Positions 8,431 to 16,217 of a DNA stretch of 40,031 nucleotides are shown piece after piece. The notes under the pieces were generated by a model, which was not told where the DNA came from, ran no database searches, and worked only from the letters and a program-made list of their open reading frames with translations. The stretch's first letter is position 1. Every line of letters starts with the position of its first letter. The translations under genes and the position numbers were made by a program. This DNA comes from CAYWFP01 sp964457365. GTDB lineage: Bacteria > Planctomycetota > SZUA-567. Location of the stretch: assembly GCA_964457365.1 (NCBI GenBank), contig CAYWFP010000025.1, forward strand, positions 1 through 40,031, written 5' to 3'.

Positions 8431-9285
8431 ATGAAATCCGTTCCCCAGTGCCTGGTCTGCATGCTGCAGCAAGCGCTCAATACGACGAGATTGGTGACCG
8501 ACGACGAGGCGGTGCAGAAACGCGTGCTCGCCCGCGTGGCGGAGGTGGTCCGGACTTGCAGCCTCGATCCGAATCCGGCGTTTATCAGCAAGCCCGTCTA
8601 CGACATTGTCGCCGAGGAGACCGGGGTGGCCGATCCGTACCTGGCGATCAAGGAGGCGACCAACCGGGAGGCCTTGCGCGTGCTGCCGCGGCTCGAGGCC
8701 ATGGTCGATGCGGCCGAAGATCCGCTGGATGCGGCGCTCCATCTGGCGGTGGCAGGCAACATCATTGACCTCGGCATCGGCCATGCCTTCGATATCGAGA
8801 AGGATGCACACGCGATTATGGAACAGCCTTTCGCCATTCACGACATCGACGACTTCCGCGCCGCGTTGCGACCGGGCGTGCGCCTGCTGTACCTGGGGGA
8901 CAATTCTGGCGAGATCGTCTTTGATCGCGTGCTTGTCGAGCGCCTGCTGCAAACCGGAGCCGAGGTGACCTTCGTCGTCAAGTCCGGTCCGATCATCAAC
9001 GATGCGTTGATGGCCGACGCGTGCATGGCCGGTTTGACCGGAATCGTGCCGGTGATCGAGACCGGTTCGAACCAGATCGGCATCGGTTGGGAGGAAGCCT
9101 CCGAGGCGTTCAAACAAACGTATGAAACGGCCGATGTCATCCTCGGCAAAGGGCACGGTAACTTCGAGACCGGGAGCGGCCTGTTCGGAGACCGTTACTT
9201 CCTGCTCAAGGCCAAGTGCGAGGTGGTCGCGCGCGAACTGGGCGTTCGAAAAGGCGCGATCGTCTTCAAGCACGCGCGCGGATGA
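8431..9285 (+). CDS. DUF89/ARMT1-like metal-dependent phosphatase
   Basis: 284 residues, close to the usual length of the prokaryotic DUF89 group. The protein begins MKSVPQCLVCMLQQAL, with the Cys7-x2-Cys10 pair typical of the family. It has AGNIIDLG (Asn110, Asp113), LYLGDNSGEIVFDRVL (Asp157, Asn158) as the metal-binding centre, and KGHGNFET near the C-terminus. DUF89 proteins are damage-control phosphatases that remove phosphate from sugar phosphates or related metabolites with Mn, Co or Ni. The substrate here is unknown; a stray sugar phosphate from the nearby glycan or glucosylglycerate pathways is one option. AAAGGAG (8420-8426) lies 4 bases before the ATG. The gene converges on the FapA gene with only 2 bases between the stop codons. 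Confidence 0.88.
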   Translation: MKSVPQCLVCMLQQALNTTRLVTDDEAVQKRVLARVAEVVRTCSLDPNPAFISKPVYDIVAEETGVADPYLAIKEATNREALRVLPRLEAMVDAAEDPLDAALHLAVAGNIIDLGIGHAFDIEKDAHAIMEQPFAIHDIDDFRAALRPGVRLLYLGDNSGEIVFDRVLVERLLQTGAEVTFVVKSGPIINDALMADACMAGLTGIVPVIETGSNQIGIGWEEASEAFKQTYETADVILGKGHGNFETGSGLFGDRYFLLKAKCEVVARELGVRKGAIVFKHARG

Positions 9286-9287
9286 CG

Positions 9288-11384
9288 TCAGCGGCGGTTG
9301 GCCGCTTCGACGGTCTGATCCGACTCGGTCATCAGCGGTTCGCGGAAGATCTTTTTCAGCGCGTGATCATACGCGAAACGGGTCGGCCCCATCGGTAGCT
9401 TGACGTGGTGGCGGCAGCCGCTGATCTCGATGACGGTGCCGGGATGAACCTTCTCGAGTACTTCGATGGTCGCGCCGACGTGGCCGGTGTCGTCGTGATG
9501 CATGGCCAGCAGTTCATCGCGTAGTTTCTCGAGATGGCGCCGGACCGCCAACCGCGCTTTCATCAGGTTGCTGAATGTCTGCCGGTCGCTCTGGGCGATG
9601 GTGAGGAGTTGATCGGCGCCTTCGTCGCTCGGCTCCATGTTGAGCGAAGACTCGATGGTCTTGATCGTCATCTCCAGATCGTCCAACTCCGCTTGCACCT
9701 CGGCTCGGTGCCCGTCGGGATGCCCCGCGCAGACGACAGTCGTGACGCCCAGTTCGCTGCCGAGTTCCTTGGCCTCGACGCCGCGCATGCCGCGGACCTT
9801 GCCGCCCTGAATGCGGCCGTCGCCCTGACTGGCGATGATGCGCCCGTTGACGACGATCTCGCAGTTGGTGATGTCGTTGTCGATGACGGCGTTACCCTTG
9901 ACGTGGAAGCGGGCGTTCTGGGCGAAGTGGGAGGTCAGCGCGCCGCCGCATTCGATGCGCCGACTGGTATTCTCGTGCATGTGAATGCCCTGGCGCACGG
10001 CGATATCGCCGCCGGTGACGACGGTGGCGTCCTCGATCGTCTTGCCGACGATCAGGTTGCCCTTGGCTTCGACCGAGTAACCGTCACAGATGCTTCGGTG
10101 CACGACCACCGAGCCGGTATCGGCGTGGATGTTGCCCGTGGTGTTGTTGACGTCTCCTTTAATCACGTGTACCTCGGTAACGCTGATCATGTTCCGGGTG
10201 AGTAGCAGCATGCCTTCGATCTCGGAGTAAAACTCGCCGCCTTCCTCCTTCATGTGGACGTTCTCGCCGGCGAGCATGAACGCCGGCAGTCCGTCCTGTG
10301 CCGGCAACGTCTTGCCGAAGACGTCCTGGCCGGGCATGCCGCGTGTGGGCGGGATGATGCGGCCGACGTATTCGTCTTTCTTCACCCAGTGGATGCGCCC
10401 GCGCTCGTTGAAGTCCAGGCGACCGTCGTGGCGCAGTTTGCCGATGCTGGTGCCCAGATCGAAGGCCATCTCCATGCGCCCGTCCTCGCCGTCCTTGGGC
10501 GGACGGCCTACGGCGAGCACGACGTCACGCACCGGGCTGCCCGTTTTGTGTGCGACCGTCAGCGCCTTGTTCACCGCTTCGATGTCGAGCGGCACGTTGA
10601 CGCGTAGCGGCAGAAGGGCCTTGCGGATATCCTTCAGCGTGATCTCGTTGCCCTGGAAGTCGCGCGGGTAGATCGTGGCGGTGACGACCATGTCGTCGTC
10701 GCCCACCTTCATTAACGGGCGGACGCGGGCTTTGTTGTCATTGATCTCCGCCAGACCGTAGTTCTCGGATTCGACGCAAAGGTCCTGTTCGTCGTACAGG
10801 CAGTTGCCCTCGGTGATGATCGGGACGTCGTGGACATTGGCGCGCTTGATGCGGGGGGGCGCGGGCTTGCCGTCGACGGTCAGACCGGCACGTCCCTGGG
10901 TCGGCGGCGCTTTTCCCGCGAACGCATCGCCCGGGAACACCGGGAAGTGCAGATCACCCAACGCTTCGAGACGCGCATTGCTTGCGTCCTGCGGCGGCGT
11001 GCCGCGGGCGATAATCATGCCGGCAACGTCCTGGTTATTCTGGGTGCGGTCGAACAACTGGCGGCAAGCGTCGATATCCGGCTGCACGAAGACGCCGTTG
11101 TTGAGCAGGATTTGGGAGACCATCGGCAGCGTCAGATCCATGCCACGACCGCTGGCGGGCTTGTGGGATACAACCCGGACCTCCATGCCGTACTCGGAAA
11201 CGGCGATTTCCAGCAGTGCGTCGCGGTCGTTCTTCTCGCAGCGCACAGCGGCCGTCTCTTTCGGCAAGCGGTACATGCCCGTCTGAACGCGTCGGGCAAA
11301 GTCCGTGACTGAGTCATCCTCCTCTTCTTTCGTCTCGTCTCGTTTGCGCGCGGCGATTTGCCGGATATTCAGGTCCAATCCCAT
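9288..11384 (-). CDS. FapA/DUF342 family polymer-like beta-helix protein
   Basis: 698 residues from the ATG at 11384, chosen because AAAGGAG (11395-11389) lies 4 bases upstream; the longer frame to 11432 has no such signal. The N-terminal third is a charged region (DSVTDFARRVQTGMYRLP). The central part is the FapA domain: DNKARVRPLM, VGRPPKDGEDGRMEM, PTRGMPGQDVFGK, then a right-handed repeat region rich in VxGxI-type turns (VIKGDVNNTTGNIHADTGSV, NAVIDNDITNCEIVVNGRII). A coiled coil near residues 570-640 leads to a short C-terminal beta domain. FapA was named for flagellar assembly in other bacteria and is linked to polar or envelope localisation, but no flagellar gene lies nearby. Family sure, role here open. 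Confidence 0.88.
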   Translation of the reverse strand: MGLDLNIRQIAARKRDETKEEEDDSVTDFARRVQTGMYRLPKETAAVRCEKNDRDALLEIAVSEYGMEVRVVSHKPASGRGMDLTLPMVSQILLNNGVFVQPDIDACRQLFDRTQNNQDVAGMIIARGTPPQDASNARLEALGDLHFPVFPGDAFAGKAPPTQGRAGLTVDGKPAPPRIKRANVHDVPIITEGNCLYDEQDLCVESENYGLAEINDNKARVRPLMKVGDDDMVVTATIYPRDFQGNEITLKDIRKALLPLRVNVPLDIEAVNKALTVAHKTGSPVRDVVLAVGRPPKDGEDGRMEMAFDLGTSIGKLRHDGRLDFNERGRIHWVKKDEYVGRIIPPTRGMPGQDVFGKTLPAQDGLPAFMLAGENVHMKEEGGEFYSEIEGMLLLTRNMISVTEVHVIKGDVNNTTGNIHADTGSVVVHRSICDGYSVEAKGNLIVGKTIEDATVVTGGDIAVRQGIHMHENTSRRIECGGALTSHFAQNARFHVKGNAVIDNDITNCEIVVNGRIIASQGDGRIQGGKVRGMRGVEAKELGSELGVTTVVCAGHPDGHRAEVQAELDDLEMTIKTIESSLNMEPSDEGADQLLTIAQSDRQTFSNLMKARLAVRRHLEKLRDELLAMHHDDTGHVGATIEVLEKVHPGTVIEISGCRHHVKLPMGPTRFAYDHALKKIFREPLMTESDQTVEAANRR

Positions 11385-11653
11385 GACGCTCCTTTGCTCA
11401 CCTACCAGGGAAGGTCTCGATGATGTCGGCAACGACCACTATACCTTACACTCGATGTAGGTGTGATAAAGGTGGCGTGAGAATCATGTTAACCTGCTAT
11501 TAATCGAGAACTTGTGTCGCGTCGGGGAATCCGGACGTCCTGGCATGCGGTTACCGTTGTTCCTCATGTCGAAAAAACTTTACGGCAGCGATAAGCTGTG
11601 CTAGGGTAATTTCGCCTTGAATTCCGAGGCGCTTCTCAAGAAGCGGGTGAACG
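11385..11653. other. divergent intergenic region
   Basis: A 269-base region between the FapA gene (leftward) and the M20-like gene (rightward). It is richer in A+T than the genes around it. A weak rightward promoter can be drawn (TTTACG 11579-11584, TAGGGT 11602-11607, 17-base spacer). For the leftward gene TATAGT lies on the minus strand near 11443-11438, but I found no good -35 partner. No riboswitch or small gene was recognised. Confidence 0.4.
11579..11607 (+). promoter_or_regulatory. weak candidate promoter for the gpgS operon
   Basis: TTTACG and TAGGGT are separated by 17 bases and lie about 47 bases before the ATG at 11654. The -10 element is poor (3 of 6 consensus positions), so the operon may need an activator or use another promoter. 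Confidence 0.25.
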
Positions 11654-12847
11654 ATGACCGAGACGGCGATACCGAGACAGATGAGCCAGGAAGAGATCCT
11701 CGCGGAATTGCCCCGCATTCGCGAAGGGATCATGAAGTGCCGGGAAATTCTACTGGCCAATCTTGTCATGATAGGCGAAACCCCGGCTCCGACATTCCAC
11801 GAGGAGTATCGGGTCAAGTTGATGCAAGACCGCTTTATCATGAGCGGGCTGGACAATGCCTCTACGGACGAGGTAGGCAACGCTCTCGGCGTCGTGCCGG
11901 GCTTGAGCGAGGGCGAGGGCAGCATCCTCGTCGTCGCCCATGCCGATTCCGTTCACGACATGTCGCACGATCATACCGTCACGGTGCAGCAGGATACCGT
12001 CACCGGCGCCGGTCTCAGTGACAATGCGCTCTCGCTGGCGGTGATCGCTTCGCTGCCGAGTTTTCTCCAAACCCTCGGTATCGAGTTGAGACACAACCTG
12101 ATTCTCATGGGGGGCGCGCGCAGTCTGGGGAGGGCGAACCTCGAGGGGTTGAAGTTCTTCCTCGAAAACAGCAAAGTGCCTATCGGCCACGGTATCTGTC
12201 TCGACAGTCTGCTTCTGGGACGTACGAGTTATCGCTCCATCGGGATGATCCGAGGCGAGATCCAGGTCGCCGTGCCCAAGGAGTACGACTGGACGCGTTA
12301 CGGCCTCGTCGGCGCCATCCAGGTGCTGACCGATATCGTCACTCGCATCTCGGAGATTCCCCTGCCGCGCAAGCCACAGACATTTGTCGTCATGGGATCC
12401 ATCCACGGTGGCAATACGTACAACGTCATCCCGACCAATGCCTACTTGCGTTTCGAGATCCGCGGCGAATCGGCCGAGATGGTCGACAAGATCTTCGGCC
12501 ATATCGAGGAGATCGCCGACGAGATCGGTTCGAGCAGTCGCGCGGAAGTGCGCGTCCAGGCCGTGGCACGCCGCACGCCCGGCGGCATCGAATACGGCCA
12601 TCCCCTGGCGCGCATGTCGCGGAAGATCCTCAAGGCGCTGGATCTGGAGCCGCAGAGCTCGCCGAGCACCTCGGAGTTGACCTCGTTTATCGAGGCGGGT
12701 ATCCGCGCCATCACTATCGGTCTGACCGACGGCGACGAAGACAGCGAATCGCGCGATGTCCTGCAGATCGTGCCGATGTTCACCGGCGTGACGCAGCTCA
12801 TCGCGCTCCTACTGGCCATCGACAACGGGCATTGCGAAGATGATTGA
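11654..12847 (+). CDS. M20-peptidase-like protein, catalytic residues partly missing
   Basis: 397 residues with the fold signature of M20 zinc peptidases/deacylases: ILVVAHADSVHD (His96-x-Asp98), GAGLSDNALSLAV (Asp123), and HGGNTYNVIPTNAYLRFEIR of the lid/dimer domain. The segment that should carry the catalytic Glu-Glu pair reads LILMGGARSLGRANLEG, with Ala155-Arg156 in its place, and the C-terminal metal-binding His motif is replaced by an acidic stretch, LTDGDEDSESRDV. This suggests a non-peptidase or pseudoenzyme. It is the first gene of the gpgS operon and overlaps gpgS by 8 bases, so it may bind or sense a pathway metabolite, or support the synthase. No strong ribosome site is seen; an internal ATG at 11681 is an alternative start. 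Confidence 0.8.
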   Translation: MTETAIPRQMSQEEILAELPRIREGIMKCREILLANLVMIGETPAPTFHEEYRVKLMQDRFIMSGLDNASTDEVGNALGVVPGLSEGEGSILVVAHADSVHDMSHDHTVTVQQDTVTGAGLSDNALSLAVIASLPSFLQTLGIELRHNLILMGGARSLGRANLEGLKFFLENSKVPIGHGICLDSLLLGRTSYRSIGMIRGEIQVAVPKEYDWTRYGLVGAIQVLTDIVTRISEIPLPRKPQTFVVMGSIHGGNTYNVIPTNAYLRFEIRGESAEMVDKIFGHIEEIADEIGSSSRAEVRVQAVARRTPGGIEYGHPLARMSRKILKALDLEPQSSPSTSELTSFIEAGIRAITIGLTDGDEDSESRDVLQIVPMFTGVTQLIALLLAIDNGHCEDD

Positions 12848-13820
12848 ACAGTGGCTCGAGAATAACACGTTTCACCACTCGTATTACTGGGATATCAAGG
12901 CGATCATCGAGGCCAAGAAACGCCAGGATCTCAAGATATCGCTCTGTATTCCGACTCTGAACGAGGAGATGACCATCGGCAAGGAGGTGGTCATATTCCG
13001 TAGTGAACTGATGACGCGATATCCGCTCCTCGACGAGATCGCCATCATCGATTCCGGCTCTTCCGACAACACCCTGCAGGTCGCTTCGAGTTACGGTGCC
13101 GACACTTATCTCGCCGCCGACATCCTTCCCGAGGAGGGGCACAAGCGCGGCAAGGGCGAGAACCTGTGGAAGGCGATCTATCAGCTTCAGGGCGATATCA
13201 TCGTTTACATCGACGCCGATATCCAGAACATCCATTCGCGTTTCGTCTACGGTTTGGTGGCGCCGCTGGTCTACCGACCGGAGGTAAAGTACGTCAAGGC
13301 GTTCTACGACCGTCCCCTCGCGGTGAGCGGCCAGGTCCGCCCCTCCGGGGGTGGCCGGGTGACCGAGATCCTTATCCGCCCGCTCTTCTCGCTCTTTTAT
13401 CCCGAGTTGACCGGCATTATCCAGCCGCTCTCGGGGGAGTATGCCGTGCGCCGCGAGGTGCTCGAACAGATATCTTTTCCCATCGGCTATGGCGTGGAGA
13501 CCGCGCATCTGATCGACGTCTACGAGAAATGGGGATTGGGCGCGTTCGGCCAGACCGACCTGGACCAGCGCGTACATCGCAACCAGCCGACCCGCGATCT
13601 GGCGAGGATGTCTTTCGGGATCATGCAGACCTTTCTCAAGCGTCTCCGTTCGCGTGACATCATTGCCCAGGAGGTGCTCGACAGTCTCGGGAAGAACCTG
13701 CGGCAGTTTCAGGCCAAGGAAGACCGGTACGAACCGATCGAACACCACATCGTCGAGGAAGAGCGTCCACCGATGAACACGATCGAGGCATATCGGCAGA
13801 AATTCGGAAATCGGGAATGA
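12840..13820 (+). CDS. gpgS: glucosyl-3-phosphoglycerate synthase (GT81)
   Basis: 326 residues, the normal length for GpgS. This enzyme moves glucose from an NDP-glucose to 3-phosphoglycerate to give glucosyl-3-phosphoglycerate, the precursor of the compatible solute glucosylglycerate and of MGG. Evidence: the GT-A nucleotide loop SLCIPTLNEEMTIGKEV (residues 34-50), the metal-binding Asp125-Ala-Asp127 in VYIDADIQNIHSRFVYG, GGRVTEILIRPLFSLFYPEL (171-190), QPLSGEYAVRREVLEQ (195-210) and GYGVETAHLIDVYE. These blocks in this order are characteristic of GpgS rather than of mannosyl-3-phosphoglycerate synthase. Its start overlaps the M20-like gene by 8 bases and its stop overlaps the next GT gene (ATGA), so the genes are translationally coupled. 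The call is strong; the NDP preference cannot be read from sequence. Confidence 0.92.
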   Translation: MIEQWLENNTFHHSYYWDIKAIIEAKKRQDLKISLCIPTLNEEMTIGKEVVIFRSELMTRYPLLDEIAIIDSGSSDNTLQVASSYGADTYLAADILPEEGHKRGKGENLWKAIYQLQGDIIVYIDADIQNIHSRFVYGLVAPLVYRPEVKYVKAFYDRPLAVSGQVRPSGGGRVTEILIRPLFSLFYPELTGIIQPLSGEYAVRREVLEQISFPIGYGVETAHLIDVYEKWGLGAFGQTDLDQRVHRNQPTRDLARMSFGIMQTFLKRLRSRDIIAQEVLDSLGKNLRQFQAKEDRYEPIEHHIVEEERPPMNTIEAYRQKFGNRE

Positions 13821-15265
13821 GTCGTCCCCGGGCGGTCGCTTTCGTTCATTATCACGTGCGCGGCGGGGGGGTGACCCGTGTTCTGGAGCACCAGCAACGG
13901 GCGCTCGCCGCAGTCGGGATCGGCAGTGTCGTCTTCGTCGGTGAAACGCCGCCTGACGATTGCGCCCTCGACGATGTCCGCGTCGTCGAGGGACTGGGAT
14001 ATGCCCAGGTGCCGCCAGCGCGCGCTATCCACTCTCTTCTGGAAGAGATGACTGCGATTGCGCGTGGTGATCTGGGCGGGGCGCCGGATCTTTGGCATAT
14101 TCACAATCACAGCCTCGGCAAGAATATCGCCCTCCCGCTCATGGTCGATAGGCTGGCCCGTGACGGCGATCGGCTTTTGCTGCAGATTCACGATTTCGCC
14201 GAAGATTACCGCCCGGCCAACTACCGTTTCCTGCGGCAATACACTGCCGGCAGGGAGATTGTACTGTATCCGCAGGGAGGGCGAGTGCATTACGCCTTCC
14301 TCAATCGCCGCGATCTGGTTGCTTTTCTTCAGGCCGGCGCGGACGAGTCACGACTGCATTCGCTGCCCAACGCTGTTCACTTCGACGGGGCGGCGTTCGA
14401 AACGACCGAGCCGGCCGACGTGGCCGGCCGCCGACTGATTCTTTATCCGACTCGTGCCATCGCGCGCAAGAACCTTGGCGAATTTTTGTTCTGGGCTGGG
14501 TTGGCCGAAGCGGATGAGTTGTACGGGATCTCGCTCGCGCCGCAGAACCCGAAGGAGCGGCGACTATACCGGCACTGGGTGGAACTGGCCGAAAGGCTCC
14601 GTCTGCCTGTGGCGTTTGAAATGGGCAGTGAGCACGACTACTTCGGCTTGCTGAAATGCGCCGAAGCGTTGGCCACCACCTCCATCGCCGAGGGCTTCGG
14701 TCTGGCGTTCCTGGAACCGATGCTGATCGGCAAGCCGTTGTATGGGCGCAAGCTCGAGGAGATCACATCCGAGTTCGAGGATGCGGGCGTCGCTCTCGAT
14801 TCCTTGTATGCGCGTTTGGAGGTACCTGTCGCCTGGGTCGGCGAAAGCGAGTTGCGTCTACGGTTGCGCAAGGCGATGCGGGCGGCATGGCGAGCGTATG
14901 AACGGGAGTTGACCGATGCGGCGGTCGAACAGGCATACAGGGATATCGTCCGCGAAGGATTCGCCGACTTCGGCCGGCTTGACCCGGTGCTGCAGAGCCG
15001 GATCATCGAGCAACTGCGCGATCCGAGAAAGGCCAAGGAGACGAGACCGGACAGGCTGCGCTTCAAACGGATGAACGGTGATACGCGGGCCCGGAATCGG
15101 CAGGTAGTGCGCGAGCGTTTCAGTCTGGATGGGTATCGCTTCAGGCTGTTGGAAACGTATGACAAGGTTATGTCGGCCGATGCATTCGTAGCGCCCCCCG
15201 TGCCGATGTCGGGGCTGTTGCGGCATTTCCTGGCGCCGGAGCGGTTCTGCCTGCTGCGGAGTTGA
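13817..15265 (+). CDS. GT4-type glycosyltransferase in the gpgS operon
   Basis: 482 residues, overlapping gpgS by four bases (ATGA). The N-terminal GT-B domain begins VAFVHYHVRGGGVTRVLEHQ and continues with DLWHIHNHSLGKNIALPLMV and LLLQIHDFAEDYRPANYRFL. The C-terminal domain has LILYPTRAIARKNLGEFLF and ALATTSIAEGFGLAFLEPML, whose E-x7-E spacing is typical of retaining GT4 enzymes. About 100 charged residues follow this domain with no recognised motif. The tight coupling to gpgS suggests that it acts on glucosylglycerate, glucosyl-3-phosphoglycerate or a derived glycan, for instance by adding a second sugar. A second GT4 gene at 19450-20715 is the better match to known MGG synthases, so this enzyme's acceptor is open. 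Confidence 0.8.
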   Translation: MSRPRAVAFVHYHVRGGGVTRVLEHQQRALAAVGIGSVVFVGETPPDDCALDDVRVVEGLGYAQVPPARAIHSLLEEMTAIARGDLGGAPDLWHIHNHSLGKNIALPLMVDRLARDGDRLLLQIHDFAEDYRPANYRFLRQYTAGREIVLYPQGGRVHYAFLNRRDLVAFLQAGADESRLHSLPNAVHFDGAAFETTEPADVAGRRLILYPTRAIARKNLGEFLFWAGLAEADELYGISLAPQNPKERRLYRHWVELAERLRLPVAFEMGSEHDYFGLLKCAEALATTSIAEGFGLAFLEPMLIGKPLYGRKLEEITSEFEDAGVALDSLYARLEVPVAWVGESELRLRLRKAMRAAWRAYERELTDAAVEQAYRDIVREGFADFGRLDPVLQSRIIEQLRDPRKAKETRPDRLRFKRMNGDTRARNRQVVRERFSLDGYRFRLLETYDKVMSADAFVAPPVPMSGLLRHFLAPERFCLLRS

Positions 15266-15269
15266 TGCA

Positions 15270-16184
15270 ATGGATGATGTTCTCTACAACGACCGCGCCC
15301 TGCTGGTGGAGCGTACCCGCCACCTCGTCCGCGCGCTCAACCCCGACGTGACCGATGTCACGCCGAGGGTGTGCAAGCTTCCTGGCATCCGCGCCGTCGT
15401 ATTCGACATTTACGGCACCCTTCTGCAATCCGGCTCGGGGGATCTGGGCGTGCATGAAGCGGGGGACAACGCCAAGGCGCTCACGGAGGGCATGGCCCTG
15501 GCGGGGCTGCAGGGAAAACTGGTAGACGCCGGTATCCGTGGTGCGGTGTTGCTGCCCGAGACCATTCGCGCCCATCATGCCCGCGCCCGTGAAAGCGGGG
15601 TGGACTGTCCCGAAGTCGAGATCCGCGAGATCTGGCAGGATGTACTGAGCACGCTCGCCGGCGAAGGACTGCTTGACGACGCGGGGGACACGGCTATGAT
15701 CGAACTGCTCGCCATCGGGTACGAGTGCCGCATCAACCCGGTGTGGCCGATGTGGAACCTGATGGAGACGCTGGAGGGCCTGCGTTCGCGCGTACTGGAT
15801 CTGGGCATCGTCTCCAACGCGCAGTTCTATACGCCGCTGCTCTTCGAGGCGTTCATGGGCATGCCGTTGACGGGGCTCGGATTCTCCGCGGATCTCTGCG
15901 TTTTCAGCTATCGTCAACGATGCGCCAAACCGTCGGTCCGGCTGTACGAGTCCCTGCGCGCGCTTCTTGCCGAGAATCGTGGTGTCGCCGCGGACGAGAC
16001 CCTGTATGTCGGCAATGACATGCTCAAGGATATCTGGGCCGCGCGCGAGGCGGGTTTCCGCACCGCGCTCTTCGCCGGCGACAGGCGCAGCCTGCGCCTG
16101 CGTGAAGACGACGAGCGCTGTCGCGATTTGAAACCGGACGTGGTGGTCACGGATCTGAAACAACTTCTCGACGTGCCGGCGTGA
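15270..16184 (+). CDS. HAD-superfamily hydrolase
   Basis: 304 residues. HAD motif I is AVVFDIYGTLLQ with nucleophile Asp46, but the usual second Asp (general acid) is Tyr, as in haloacid dehalogenases and a minority of phosphatases. Motif III is CAKPSVRLYESL with the conserved Lys, and motif IV is YVGNDMLKDIWAAREAGFRT. A helical cap lies between motif I and the C-terminal core. Four bases separate it from the GT gene; GGAG (15257-15260) serves the ATG at 15270. By position it is the obvious candidate for the phosphatase that turns glucosyl- or mannosylglucosyl-3-phosphoglycerate into the free solute, but the missing second Asp weakens this reading. HAD membership is sure, the substrate is inferred from context only. 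Confidence 0.82.
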   Translation: MDDVLYNDRALLVERTRHLVRALNPDVTDVTPRVCKLPGIRAVVFDIYGTLLQSGSGDLGVHEAGDNAKALTEGMALAGLQGKLVDAGIRGAVLLPETIRAHHARARESGVDCPEVEIREIWQDVLSTLAGEGLLDDAGDTAMIELLAIGYECRINPVWPMWNLMETLEGLRSRVLDLGIVSNAQFYTPLLFEAFMGMPLTGLGFSADLCVFSYRQRCAKPSVRLYESLRALLAENRGVAADETLYVGNDMLKDIWAAREAGFRTALFAGDRRSLRLREDDERCRDLKPDVVVTDLKQLLDVPA

Positions 16185-16217
16185 TCGATTCCTGCCGCTT
16201 GCAGAAAGGCAATTCCC

